From the NCBI GenBank assembly GCA_030737875.1, contig CM060910.1, positions 620,509,303 through 620,573,302 on the forward strand: 64,000 nucleotides of DNA, written 5' to 3'. The notes below the pieces were generated by a model. That model was not told where the DNA came from and made no database searches. It saw only the letters and a program-made list of their open reading frames with translations. The position numbers were made by a program, and so were the translations under genes. Origin of the DNA: Allium sativum. Lineage: Eukaryota; Streptophyta; Magnoliopsida; Asparagales; Amaryllidaceae. Below are positions 9,071 through 19,732 of this stretch, one piece after another (position 1 is the stretch's first letter; the number at the start of each line of letters is the position of its first letter).

Positions 9071-9193
9071 GGAGTATCACCAGTTTTGCTCCAGGCGATA
9101 GTTAAATCTTTAATTAGATTTGAACGTGAAATGGTAATTGAATTTACCGATAACACCGTGGTGTTAGATATGAAGTATAACCAGTTTTACTTC
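9071..9193 (+). other. Twin covarying hairpins with a shared ACCAGTTTT loop
   Basis: Hairpin 1 (9071-9092) has arms GGAGTA and TGCTCC; hairpin 2 (9172-9193) has arms GAAGTA and TACTTC. Both loops contain ACCAGTTTT. Between them are AACACCGTGGTGTT and AAATCTTTAATTAGATTT, both self-complementary. Copies exist in every A-type LTR visible, with paired changes that keep the stems. Confidence 0.8.
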
Positions 9194-9540
9194 ATGGGAT
9201 GAATAGGTTGGGATTGGGAAATTAAAAACAAATGATTACTTCGGTAAGTTTCGTTAATCCCGACTAATTTGAATCGAAATTCAAAGTAAGATTAGAGAAT
9301 AAATTCAGGAATTTATCTTGGATAAAATTAATGGGAACCTTTCCCTATGAATGTGAAATCAGAAACTAACTGTCGGTTAGCTAAGCAGAATGGTTTTCTG
9401 GATATTGATCTGATGTTGGTTTCGGCCTTCGGGGTTAATATTTTGGAAATTATTCTCTTGATTAATTTACGGTTAGTGACCGATGAATTGGAATGAGGCG
9501 TATGTTGTGTTTGTGTAACACTTATTTAAAATATACGCGA

Positions 9541-9910
9541 GTTATTCGGAAAGACCGGGTTTATCCCATTCTGAATAACTGATACGACGATAAGTCGAAG
9601 ATGAAGATGATGGTCGAAGACCGGAAGTCTTCACGTCGTTTGGGTGATTACTGATGATCTTGATTGGGATGTACACCCAAGAAGATGGAAACAGTTAGTG
9701 ATCGTCCAGACGTACTTGGAGATCGATGGATATGCGGGGTACTAGGTGCCTCTGGTTTCGTTCAGACCCAGAACGGACTTGTAAATGGACTGTGTGTCTG
9801 ACATTGGATTTTAGTCCGTGTGATTGATCTCTATTAAATATATATCTGTTTGGCGGCGGAGAATTTATTCTCTTGCTTAACGCCCTTCTCTGAGACGTAC
9901 GAGCTCAGGG
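9541..9910 (+). other. Chain of conserved stem-loops in the LTR
   Basis: Stem GTTATTCGGAA / TTCTGAATAAC at 9541-9579; GAAGAC / GTCTTC at 9616-9632; GGCG...CGCC around GAGAAT / ATTCTC at 9852-9884; CTCTGAG / CTCAGGG at 9888-9910. In E and G the first and last stems have an A-T pair where A has a G-U pair. The whole stretch is probably a structured RNA leader. Confidence 0.65.
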
Positions 9911-10609
9911 GTTATATATTGATGGATATCAATCGCATGGAGTGAATTGCCTGTGTGGCATGCTAAGATGCAAATGATCAAGGCTTCTGTTGAAAAGCAA
10001 AGTCTTGTGGTTGATGATCGAAGCACGGCCTTTGTGGCGTAGCTTTGTGTAACGTTGATTCGCGAGTATCACACCCGGTATGAACTAAAAACGGGAGACG
10101 GACCTCAGGGAGGACATGCGTTTCTTTCTAGTTAGGAGTGGCGTCAGTGCTTGAACTGGCCGACGAGTTTGACTCATGTGGATATTGCTTATTATTACTT
10201 GCTGAAAAGCGAGGCGCCTCGTGATATCGGTTTCGGCCGATGCTTCTGGTCGGCTGACGGGCCAGGCTTACACCCCATAGGGTGGGGAAACGTAGTGTTC
10301 AGGCATAATAATCCACATCGGTGGACCGACCCTGACGATCCAAGGGGCAGTTGCGGCTGTTCCTGAGGGGCGGACTAGAGCGTCTCGAATCGGTGAGGAT
10401 CTTGCCCCTAGCCTCGGTTCATACCATAAATGATAACCCAACTTCCAATACGACATTGCGGTTTTGATTGTAAACCTATATGTGGCGACATAGTGGCATG
10501 GGACGCTCATGTCGCCTATGATTGATACTTATGATTCGAAGTTGTTTTACACACTATGCACTTATTATAGTATCAAATGATTGGTTTTAAACGTATCAAG
10601 CATTCTTTG

Positions 10610-10679
10610 GCTGTTATAAGGGAAAACCCTATCCTCGGCTGCGTTGCATTGTGTGATGGGACCTGGGTCTTATAACAGC
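10610..10679 (+). other. Inverted repeat GCTGTTATAAG...CTTATAACAGC
   Basis: A perfect 11-bp stem around ~48 nt that includes GGGAAAACCC. It is kept in E and G; in F one arm changes to CTTATAATAGC, which leaves a G-U pair. Confidence 0.7.
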
Positions 10680-11200
10680 TTCATTTTTCTTTATTTAGCA
10701 TTGCGCTGTTTGTTTTATGCACTGGTATTCTTGGGAGGAAACCCGTTCCGTGTTATACGGCGTGGTCCCTTGATTTACCTAACTTTAAAAAAATAAAGGT
10801 TAACTGTTTTAGTTCTCACACCAGTCACATGACTGACTTGGAGTTTATTGTTTTGACCTAAACTCTGGGTGCCCTTATTTTGACACGGGCAGCTAGTAGT
10901 TTTGGTTTTGCAGATTTATATTCACAGGATCCTGGTTTACAGCTGGAATGATATCCGGAAAGCTTTGTATCCGTATATCTCTTTTAGTTGTGTATTGTAT
11001 TATTTTCCGCTGCGATGTATTTAAATGTAATTTAAATCTCTGATATTTCTGTGTAATATTCATTTATACTCTATATATTCTTGTAATCTGATGCATTGTT
11101 GTAATATACAGTGAAATGTTCTTTTATATGTGTTCTGTTGTGGCTTGTTCTCGAACTATCCGACGCTTTCCTTTACGGGGAAGTTACGGGTTTTCACAGT

Positions 11201-11212
11201 TGGTATCAGAGC
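11201..11212 (+). other. Primer-binding site, tRNA-Met type
   Basis: TGGTATCAGAGC lies 2 nt after the LTR's terminal CA and matches the primer site used by many plant LTR elements with initiator tRNA-Met. It is intact, so priming would still be possible. Confidence 0.93.
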
Positions 11213-12218
11213 TTTGGTTTACAAAGCTAAGAGAACAAGACACTTTAGAACCATACGAAAGAATTCATCAGAAACTGGATTAGTAACATCCAATGGGAAT
11301 GACTCGTTAGAGATGGGATCAGTAGTGTCCTAGAACGAGTGTGAAGAGTATATTTTTAAGATAAAAACTAATTTTGTTTTGAAAATTTAAATCAATTATT
11401 GGTATTTGATTATTTATTTGTATTGATTTGGACAGTCCATTATATAAAGATTTTGCATAAACGCCTTGCAAACGTGTATTTGAAGTTTTAATATACTGGA
11501 TAGATATACAATTACACTCTAATCGCCCGGAGATGATTTTGATGATGGAGTTCCATCATTAGAATTTATGTTCGTGCGACGAAAGCGAGATTTCTATATA
11601 TTTCCAACTGACTGGTGTGAGAACCAAAATTAGATAGGGCCTATTATTGAGATTTGGCATCAAAAATCTGATTTTCTGTATATGTATCAAAGTTATCAAT
11701 TTGAAAACTCTAATCCACTAATTGATTGATGTTTGTGTTGTTTGTTTATTTGTTTGCTAATTTTTAGCCATTTAGGCTAATTGAATCACATATTGAATTA
11801 TATTGGGAATTGGTCACATTTGCTTGCATATATATGTACTTACATTGAACAGGTCATAGCAAGGAGGCTAGAGCAGAGAATAAAATTTGTTTGCCCGACA
11901 AATAGGTACATGTTTACTACATAATTTACTGTTTTGTTTGGGTGATGATGATTTTATGAGCCGATTGGCTAGCCGCTTGGCTTTTTCTTTTTCTTTTTAA
12001 GATCTGAAGGACTGGGGAAGCTATTTGAAATTCCCCAATGCTCTCGGTGCAGGGGAGGTTATGGCGAAATTTTTCGAAAATTTAGGGTGTTAGCCAAATT
12101 TTTGAAATTTTGAAAATTCTTAGAAACTAAAGAGTTGGAGAATGGAAGCCAGATCGAACGTAGAGCTGAATAATCAAACCACTTTCGACTTTGTTCCTTT
12201 TCGGGGACGAAAAGTTTT

Positions 12219-12231
12219 AAGTGGGGGAGAT
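12219..12231 (+). other. Polypurine tract of element A
   Basis: AAGTGGGGGAGAT directly precedes the 3' LTR TG. Its position fits the plus-strand primer. G has the equivalent at 54524-54536 (minus). Confidence 0.9.
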
Positions 12232-15200
12232 TGTAACAACCCGGAAAATCTGGGCCAGTTTAAAATTTTTATTTTGGAAATTTTAGCGAATTTTGAAGAT
12301 TTAAAATAGATTATTTTAAATAGTATCGACGAAAAATTTATTTTGAATATGATTCGAACGTATATATTTATACGCGTCGTCGTTTGAATATAAATATTTA
12401 TATATAATTATAAATAGAATTGAAAATGGCGCGGTAGTTCGATAATTCGATTTCAAACTTCAATGGAATGTACCGGGTGCAAAACAATCCGGATTTTAGT
12501 GAAACCAAAAACAATAGGATCTAATTGAGAGTATCTTTCCAACGAATCCGAATAATCAAATTTTCATAGCGGGAATCAAAAGATATGTCCGGTTGAAAAT
12601 TCTGAATAGTCGCTCTGGAATTCAGGCCCTTAAAAATGGAAATTTTGCAAATGACCTCGGATCTCGACGAAACCAGTTTTGTTGGGTCCGCAGTGTCAAG
12701 TTATTGCTAGATTCCAAATTTCATAATTTTTCGAATCAATATGTGAGCGTGGCAAAGGAAAACGTGTTTGACCAGTTTCAGTTGATTTTAATCGACTGGA
12801 AAATGACCATTTTTCCAATGGTCTCAGAATTCGACGAAACTCGTTTTGTTAGAACCGTATCGTCAATACGAAGCTAGAAAATATTTTTCTGGAATTTTTC
12901 AAGTTAATATGTGACCCCGGTAATTTGAAATGTACGTTTAAAATTCAATATAGTGGTTTAAATGTAAATTCAACGGAAGCAGATCGAAACAGTCGAATCA
13001 GCCTACGATACATATCCCATTGTGTTCAGAATGGGGGTAGAATGCTAGGGACGACAGTCGGTGGGTTTGATTCTGAGTTCGAAAGGAAAGTTTACTTTTT
13101 GAATAATAGAATAATAAAATAATTATATATTATGTAAGCCTTTATGTCCCTTCCCCCTTCCCTCAGTTGACCAGTCAAAAAAAAAAAAAAAAAGAAGAGG
13201 AATGCTGGAGCGAATCGTGCCCCTCCCATCGCGTCAGCCCCGTCGACCACTCCCCACCCACCGCCGTTCTTCTCCGGGCCAGCGCCCCTCAGTCGACCCC
13301 CCTCTCTTGCTTCCCTCTCTCCTCCTCTATTGGAAGCCGCCCTTTCCAAGACCCAACGCCCTAGCTACCCCTCCCCTTTTCGCCAGCGCCCAGATCAACA
13401 TCCGCCGGCCCTTTGCTACCCGCCACCACCTCCAACAGTGAGCTCCTCCCTCCTCCAACCGAGCCACATGTCTCCAACCACTCAAAAAAAAAAATGCAGT
13501 AAGTTTTTTTTTCCTTCTAACTTTTGATTTATTCAAAGAAAACCGATTTTTGTTAGCTTAGAAAAATATGGTTTTTATATGAGGAGAAATAAAAAAAATG
13601 AGATCTTTGATGATATAAAAATAGAATTTTATCCTATGTAGCAAAAATAAAAGTATGATTTTTATATATAAAATTCAGTTTTTAATTTATAAAAAGGTAT
13701 GATTTTAAGCAAATGAAAACTAGGTTTTTACATAAGGAAAGGTCGAACCTTTATACTAGGAAAGTTTAAATCATTATATTAGAAAAGTTTGAATTTTTAT
13801 ATAGTATAGAGAATAAAAATATAATTTTTATAGTGTGTTCATGAAAGTAAAAATGTGATTTTTATATATTGAACATCGAAATAAAAATGTGATTTTTATA
13901 TATTGAACATCCAGATAAAAATGTGATTTTTATATATTGAACATCGAAGTAAAAATGTGATTTTTATATATTGAACATCGAAATAAAAATGTGATTTTTA
14001 TATATTGAACATCCAGATAAAAATGTGATTTTTATATATTGAACATCGAAGTAAAAATGTGATTTTTATATATTGAATAGCGAAGTAAAAATTCGATTTT
14101 TATATATGTAGTGGCTACGGGCAACGAAGATGACGAAGATGCGATAACGCTGAAGATTTCTATCAAAGAAGAGTCAAGATGATTGGATAGCTTTCTGTGA
14201 GAATTTCTCACCTTTCAATTTAATTTTTTCTAGTTATATATATACTAGGATGCAGACGGTGCTTAGTAGCACCCGACACAATCGTCCACAGACCATGGAC
14301 TTGTTTGTTTGATTGCAAAAAAAAAAAAATAGTTAGATTATTTGATTGAAATTGAATTGTGTGGTGAAATGAATTGATTTGATTGATGTGTGAATGGCGT
14401 GGGCCTTCACTAGACCGGGGGTAAGGCTAGGCCTCGTCCCGTTTCTAGTATCGTGCCGTTATGCCGCCGAAATTTTCTAAAATAAGTTAGAAAAATAAAA
14501 ATACCATTTTATTTGAAGAATGAACTGAATAGAAATTCATATGTTAAAATAAAATGTTTTATCGTTAAAAATATAGTTTTAACGTGAAGTGAATAAAATA
14601 AAATATTCATTTACAAACCGAACGGTTTGTTTATGTACACCTATTTGAAGGACATTGATTGGGTCGATAAATTTTACACATCGCCCAACTGCACAAATAA
14701 AAATTTGTGTTTGATTGTTTGAAACCCCACACGGGTGTTGGGATGAAATTTGAAGTTCACTCATCCTGATTGATTAAATATGTCGATCGATTGATTGACA
14801 GGCTGTTATAAGCGTCAGATATCTATATTTGATGCTTATACAGTGCAGTGCACTTTGGTTGATGGTTGATTATTTCTCAATGCTATTATATACATGTGTT
14901 GTATGAAAATCCATATAATTAAATTTATATGGTGATTGATTGGGCCTCATTCCAATTTGAAAAATAAAGAGTAATATAAAATAAAGGTTCATGTGTTGAC
15001 AGTACTCATCCATTGAGATTGGTCATGTGTTGAACGAAATATTTTAGCAATAAAATTTACATCTTTATCAATATAAAATAAAGGTTCATGTGTTGACAGT
15101 ACTCATCCATTGAGATTGGTCATGTGTTGAACGAAATATTTTAGTAATAAAATTTACATCTTTATCAATATAAAATAAAGGTTCATGTGTTGACAGTACT

Positions 15201-18200
15201 CATCCATTGAGATTGGTCATGTGTTGAACGAAATATTTTGATAATAACAACTATTTTGAAAAAGAAATATTTGAAATAGAATATTTGAAAATAGAAATTT
15301 ATGAAGCCGTGTTGATTAGATTGACGCCATTTTGACGTGAACGATATTTATATCGATTTTATTCATTTCGAAATGAATTGAATTAAAAACGATTTCGAAA
15401 TGAATTGAATTGAAAACGATTTCGAAATGAATTGAATTGAAAACGATTTCGAAATGAATTGAATTAAAAACGATTTCGAAATGAATTGAATTAAAAACGA
15501 TTTCGAAATGAATTGAATTAAAAATGATTTCGAAATGAATTGAATTGAAAACGATTTCGAAATGAATTGAATTGAAAACGATTGCGAAATGAATTGAATT
15601 GAAAACGATTTCGAAATGAATTGAATTGAAAACGATTTCGAAATGAATTGAATTGAAAACGATTTCGAAATGAATTGAAAACGAATTCAAATTGAATTGA
15701 AAGCGAATTGAAATGAATTCAAATTGAATTGAAATTTGAATTGAATAGAAATGAATTTTAAAACGAATTTATAAAGAAGAATTCAATTTTGATTTGAATT
15801 GAAAAGGAAGTTGAAATTGCTTTTGAAACGAATTTAAAACTATTCATATAATTCGTTTTAAATAGAAATCGACGAAATATATATTATATATATTATATAT
15901 ATAATATAATGGCCTGAATAGAACGCGCCGCGCCGCGGCAGTTCGTGAATTTCGACCATTTATTTCAAACGGACATTACGGGAGATCCGACCGTCGGATT
16001 CTCCTAAAACCAGAACCGTTGGGTTCATATCGAAAAGAGCTTTCTAACGAATATTAGAAATTTGAAATCTAACGGTTGGATTTGGAGGCACGTCCAAATC
16101 AAATTTGAAAAAGGTCGCTGTAAGTGCAATTCGATGGCCATTGATGGAAATCGACTGTACGGGCCTTGATAAAATTATTAAAAATAGTAATAATTTGTGT
16201 AAAATCATAAGAAATGATTTAGAAAGAATTGGGATGAAAAACTCCATATTTGAAAAGATAAAAATAGATTTTTATCGAAATGAACTAGTTTTGAACTAGA
16301 ATTACAATTCTATTTATTTTAAAAAATAAATAAATTGAATTTGAAATGGTTTTGAAAATAACCAGAATTTCCAATGATTGCATTGGAATGGATTTGAATC
16401 GAAATTGCCTTCGGAATATTTCGATGTTGGATTTCGTGATGATACAGATATTGTTATGGGAATTTGAAAGATATATATATATCGTTATTTCCAATGCGAT
16501 ATTTGTTAGTCGTAGAATTTGATATTGAATATAAGCCGGTATATTTTCTATTCAGAGCCTTGTATTGAATATCAAATGTGATTTGGGTTTGTCGTGAATG
16601 GTGTCTTCACTAACACTGTTCTTGAACCCAGTTGAGAAAAGATTAAATCTTTTTATTTAGATTTAATGAAGTGTACCAATTCAATAATATTTAATTGGAA
16701 TTGAATTGATATTGATATTGGGTTTATCGTGAACAGTGTTTTAAATAACACTTGTTCTTTAACCCAATAATTAATGGAATGATTTTTGGGTTTATCGTGA
16801 ACAGTGTTTTTAAATAACACTCGTTCTTCAACCCGATAATTAATGAATGTGATTTTGGGTTTATCGTGAACCGTGTTTTAAATGACACTGATTCTTTAAC
16901 CCAGTCGAAGATTAAAACTAAGTGGAGTTTTAATGAATCTTTAATTAGATTGAAATGATCGAGAATGGAGTATCACCAGTTTTGCTCCAGGCGATAGTTA
17001 AATCTTTAATTAGATTTGAACGTGAAATGGTAATTGAATTTACCGATAACACCGTGGTGTTAGATATGAAGTATAACCAGTTTTACTTCATGGGATGAAT
17101 AGGTTGGGATTGGGAAATTAAAAACAAATGATTACTTCGGTAAGTTTCGTTAATCCCGACTAATTTGAATCGAAATTCAAAGGAAGATTAGAGAATAAAT
17201 TTAGGAATTTATCTTGGATAAAATTAATGGGAACCTTTCCCTATGAATGTGAAATCAGAAACTAACTGTCGGTTAGCTAAGCAGAATGGTTTTCTGGATA
17301 TTGATCTGATGTTGGTTTCGGCCTTCGGGGTTAATATTTGGGAAATTATTCTCTTGATTAATTTACGGTTAGTGACCGATGAATTGGAATGAGGCGTATG
17401 TTGTGTTTGTGTAACACTTATTTAAAATATACACGAGTTATTCGGAAAGACCGGGTTTATCCCATTCTGAATAACTGATACGACGATAAGTCGAAGATGA
17501 AGACGATGGTCGAAGACCGGAAGTCTTCACGTCGTTTGGGTGATTACTGATGATCTTGATTGGGCTGTACACCCAAGAAGATGGAAACAGTTAGTGATCG
17601 TCCAGACGTACTTGGAGATCGATGGATATGCGGGGTACTAGGTGCCTCCGGTTTCTTTCAGACCCAGAACGGACTTGTAAATGGACAGTGTGTCTGACAT
17701 TGGATTTTAGTCCGTGTGATTGATCTCTATTAAATATATATCTGTTTGGCGGCGGAGAATTTATTCTCTTGCTTAACGCCCTTCTCTGAGACGTACGAGC
17801 TCAGGGGTTATATATTGATGGATATCAATCGCATGGAGTGAATTGCCTGTGTGGCATGCTAAGATGCAAATGATCAAGGCTTCTGTTGAAAAGCAAAGTC
17901 TTGTGGTTGATGATCGAAGCACGGCCTTTGTGGCGTAGCTTTGTGTAACGTTGATTCGCGAGTATCACACCCGGTATGAACTAAAAACGGGAGACGGACC
18001 TCAGGGAGGACATGCGTTTCTTTCTAGTTAGGAGTGGCGTCAGTGCTTGAACTGGCCGACGAGTTTGACTCATGTGGATATTGCTTATTATTACTTGCTG
18101 AAAAGCGAGGCGCCTCGTGATATCGGTTTCGGCCGATGCTTCTGGTCGGCTGACGGGCCAGGCTTACACCCCATAGGGTGGGGAAACGTAGTGTTCAGGC

Positions 18201-19094
18201 ATAATAATCCACATCGGTGGACCGGCCCTGACGATCCAAGGGGCAGTTGTGGCTGTTCCTGAGGGGCGGACTAGAGCGTCTCGAATCGGTGAGGATCTTG
18301 CCCCTAGCCTCGGTTCATACCATAAATGATAACCCAACTTACAATACGACATTGCGGTTTTGATTGTAAACCTATATGTGGCGACATAGTGGCATGGGAC
18401 GCTCATGTCGCCTATGATTGATACTTATGATTCGAAGTTGTTTTACACACTATGCACTTATTATAGTATCAAATGATTGGTTTTAAACGTATCAAGCATT
18501 CTTTGGCTGTTATAAGGGAAAACCCTATCCTCGGCTGCGTTGCATTGTGTGATGGGACCTGGGTCTTATAACAGCTTCATTTTTCTTTATTTAGCATTGC
18601 GCTGTTTGTTTTATGCACTGGTATTCTTGGGAGGAAACCCGTTCCGTGTTATACGGCGTGGTCCCTTGATTTACCTAACTTTAAAAAAATAAAGATTAAC
18701 TGTTTTAGTTCTCACACCAGTCACATGACTGACCTGGAGTTTATTGTTTTGACCTAAACTCTGGGTGCCCTTATTTTGACACGGGCAGCTAGTAGTTTTG
18801 GTTTTGCAGATTTATATTCATAGGATCCTGGTTTACAGCTGGAATGATATCCGGAAAGCTTTGTATCTGTATATCTCTTTTAGTTTTGTATTGTATTATT
18901 TTCCGCTGCGATGTATTTAAATGTAATTTAAATCTCTGATATTTCTGTGTAATATTCATTTATACTCTGTATATTCTTGTAATCTGATGCATTGTTTTAA
19001 TATACAGTGAAATGTTCTTTTATATGTGTTCTGTTGTGGCTTGTTCTCGAACTATCCGACGCTTTCCTTTACGGGGAAGTTACGGGTTTTCACA
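12232..19094 (+). repeat. Element A 3' LTR (6.9 kb)
   Basis: Same module order as the 5' LTR: reading frame 12593-12877, CT-rich leader 13168-13497, 34-bp array 13848-14107, TATA-like box 14235-14244, 97-bp array 14973-15239, 27-bp array, four hairpin units 16585-16903, twin hairpins 16967-17089, stem-loop 17437-17475. It has one extra TATTATATA unit near 15890-15900 and two fewer 27-bp units than its partner. Confidence 0.93.
15366..15683 (+). repeat. 27-bp minisatellite, 12 copies (3' LTR of A)
   Basis: Same unit as in the 5' LTR but 12 copies instead of 14. One unit has GATTGCG for GATTTCG and one has AATGATT for AACGATT. The copy loss or gain must postdate insertion, because both LTRs are copied from one template. 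Confidence 0.93.
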
Positions 19095-19099
19095 GGTTT
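19095..19099. repeat. Target-site duplication GGTTT, right of element A
   Basis: Identical to 4278-4282. Confidence 0.93.
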
Positions 19100-19732
19100 G
19101 GAAGTGGGATAATTCTGGTTTGGAGCTTGTCCTCCTTGCCTCCTGTTCTTTGGGAAGACTTGTATTCGTCCAAATATCCGGCATAAAGTAGCTTTTCCAC
19201 AACATCCCTCAGATGGAGACACTCATTTTGTAGAGTTACCATAATTCTTGTGGAACAAACAGAACTTCCTAGTTTCATGTTCTTTTTCGGTCGAGTCCCT
19301 GGGCAGAGGTTTCTTATACTGGACAACGTTATATGTATCCAAATAGATATTTTCCCAAGTGTCGCTTAGCGGCGCATAACTTTCGGAAGTCTGAAATCGA
19401 GGTCTCTTTCTATAATCGTTCCACTATTCCTATTTCTTTTGCCACCATTCCCACCTTGGTGGTCATTTCCTCCATTCCTATTACTGACATTTACTTCGAC
19501 TTTTCCTGCGCTGTCTCCAGACTGCTTGATAGTAACTTCGCTTTGAATATCCTCCTTGGGAGCCCCGTTAGAATTTCTTTTTCGGTTAGCATATATTTCT
19601 TCTCGTCGCATACCAATATTTTCCTTTTCATAGAACAGCTCCCTAGTTAATGGCGGCTTTCCAGCCAAGTATCCCCTGAACTCAGTGCCCTTATCAACTC
19701 CATCTATCAGCGCCATCAGGATGGTATGCTCA
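19100..19732 (-). pseudogene. Tat gag, C-terminal part (piece 2 of 3)
   Basis: Gag forms the virus-like particle and binds element RNA. Two minus-strand frames are legible: 19740-19366 with ALIDGVDKGTEFRGYLAGKPP and a lysine/arginine/asparagine-rich tail, and 19326-19090 with NECLHLRDVVEKLLYAGYLD, the conserved Cys-containing region before the Tat gag terminus. The break near 19330-19366 is a frame change. It joins directly to 4282 once element A is removed and to 30975 once B is removed. Confidence 0.8.
19728..19732. repeat. Target-site duplication GCTCA, left of element B
   Basis: Repeated at 30970-30974. The Tat gag reading passes across the joined site. Confidence 0.92.

Larger units (their letters stand above)
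4283..11198 (+). repeat. Element A 5' LTR (6.9 kb)
   Basis: Order of modules: a start of ~0.9 kb including the 4644-4928 reading frame; a CT-rich leader 5218-5552 with a donor-like GTAAGT; AT-rich palindromic arrays to 6161; a conserved block with TATATATATA and two hairpins 6253-6504; a 97-bp tandem 7028-7294; a 27-bp minisatellite 7421-7792; a diverged repeat of the LTR start about 7940-8190; a hairpin-rich region 8689-10060; and the end with an inverted repeat at 10610-10679. Short reading frames inside it look incidental. Confidence 0.93.
11199..12231 (+). mobile_element. Element A interior (non-coding, 1.0 kb)
   Basis: Everything between the LTRs. It holds the primer site at its start and the purine tract at its end. 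No frame longer than about 70 codons and no gag, protease, RT or integrase motif on either strand. Landmarks shared with G's interior and, more weakly, with C's include a GACAAATAGGTA stretch near 11895-11910 and a GGGGAGGTTATGGCGA stretch near 12053-12067. These short shared blocks may be packaging or replication signals. Confidence 0.85.
4283..19094 (+). mobile_element. Element A: giant-LTR, minimal-interior retrotransposon (complete)
   Basis: A structurally complete LTR retrotransposon of about 14.8 kb: 5' LTR 4283-11198 (6,916 bp), interior 11199-12231 (1,033 bp), 3' LTR 12232-19094 (6,863 bp). Both LTRs start TGTAACAACCC and end TTTTCACA. A 12-nt tRNA-Met primer site follows the first LTR by 2 nt and a purine tract abuts the second. 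GGTTT flanks both ends. The interior has no gag or pol similarity, so the element is non-autonomous. I count about nine substitutions between the first ~670 bp of the two LTRs and fewer further in, so it is fairly young. The length gap between LTRs is almost wholly two 27-bp repeat units. The Ty3/gypsy supplier of its proteins is not in the window; the termini resemble those of chromoviruses. Confidence 0.93.

Noticed and set aside
10151..10366. 71-residue frame repeated at 18047-18262
   Set aside because: The two copies are sister LTRs, so sharing is expected. In E, F and G the corresponding region is not open in the same frame, and it overlaps the structured region.
10792..10797. AATAAA as the LTR polyadenylation signal
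   Set aside because: Absent at the same place in E and G, so probably chance in an A-rich tract.
11201..11212. tRNA gene signal at TGGTATCAGAGC
   Set aside because: Only the 12-nt complement of a tRNA 3' end is present. It is a primer-binding site, with no tRNA body.
4283..19094. Plain segmental tandem duplication instead of an LTR element
   Set aside because: The exact 5-bp target duplication, primer site after the first copy, purine tract before the second and TG...CA ends are all explained only by retrotransposition.
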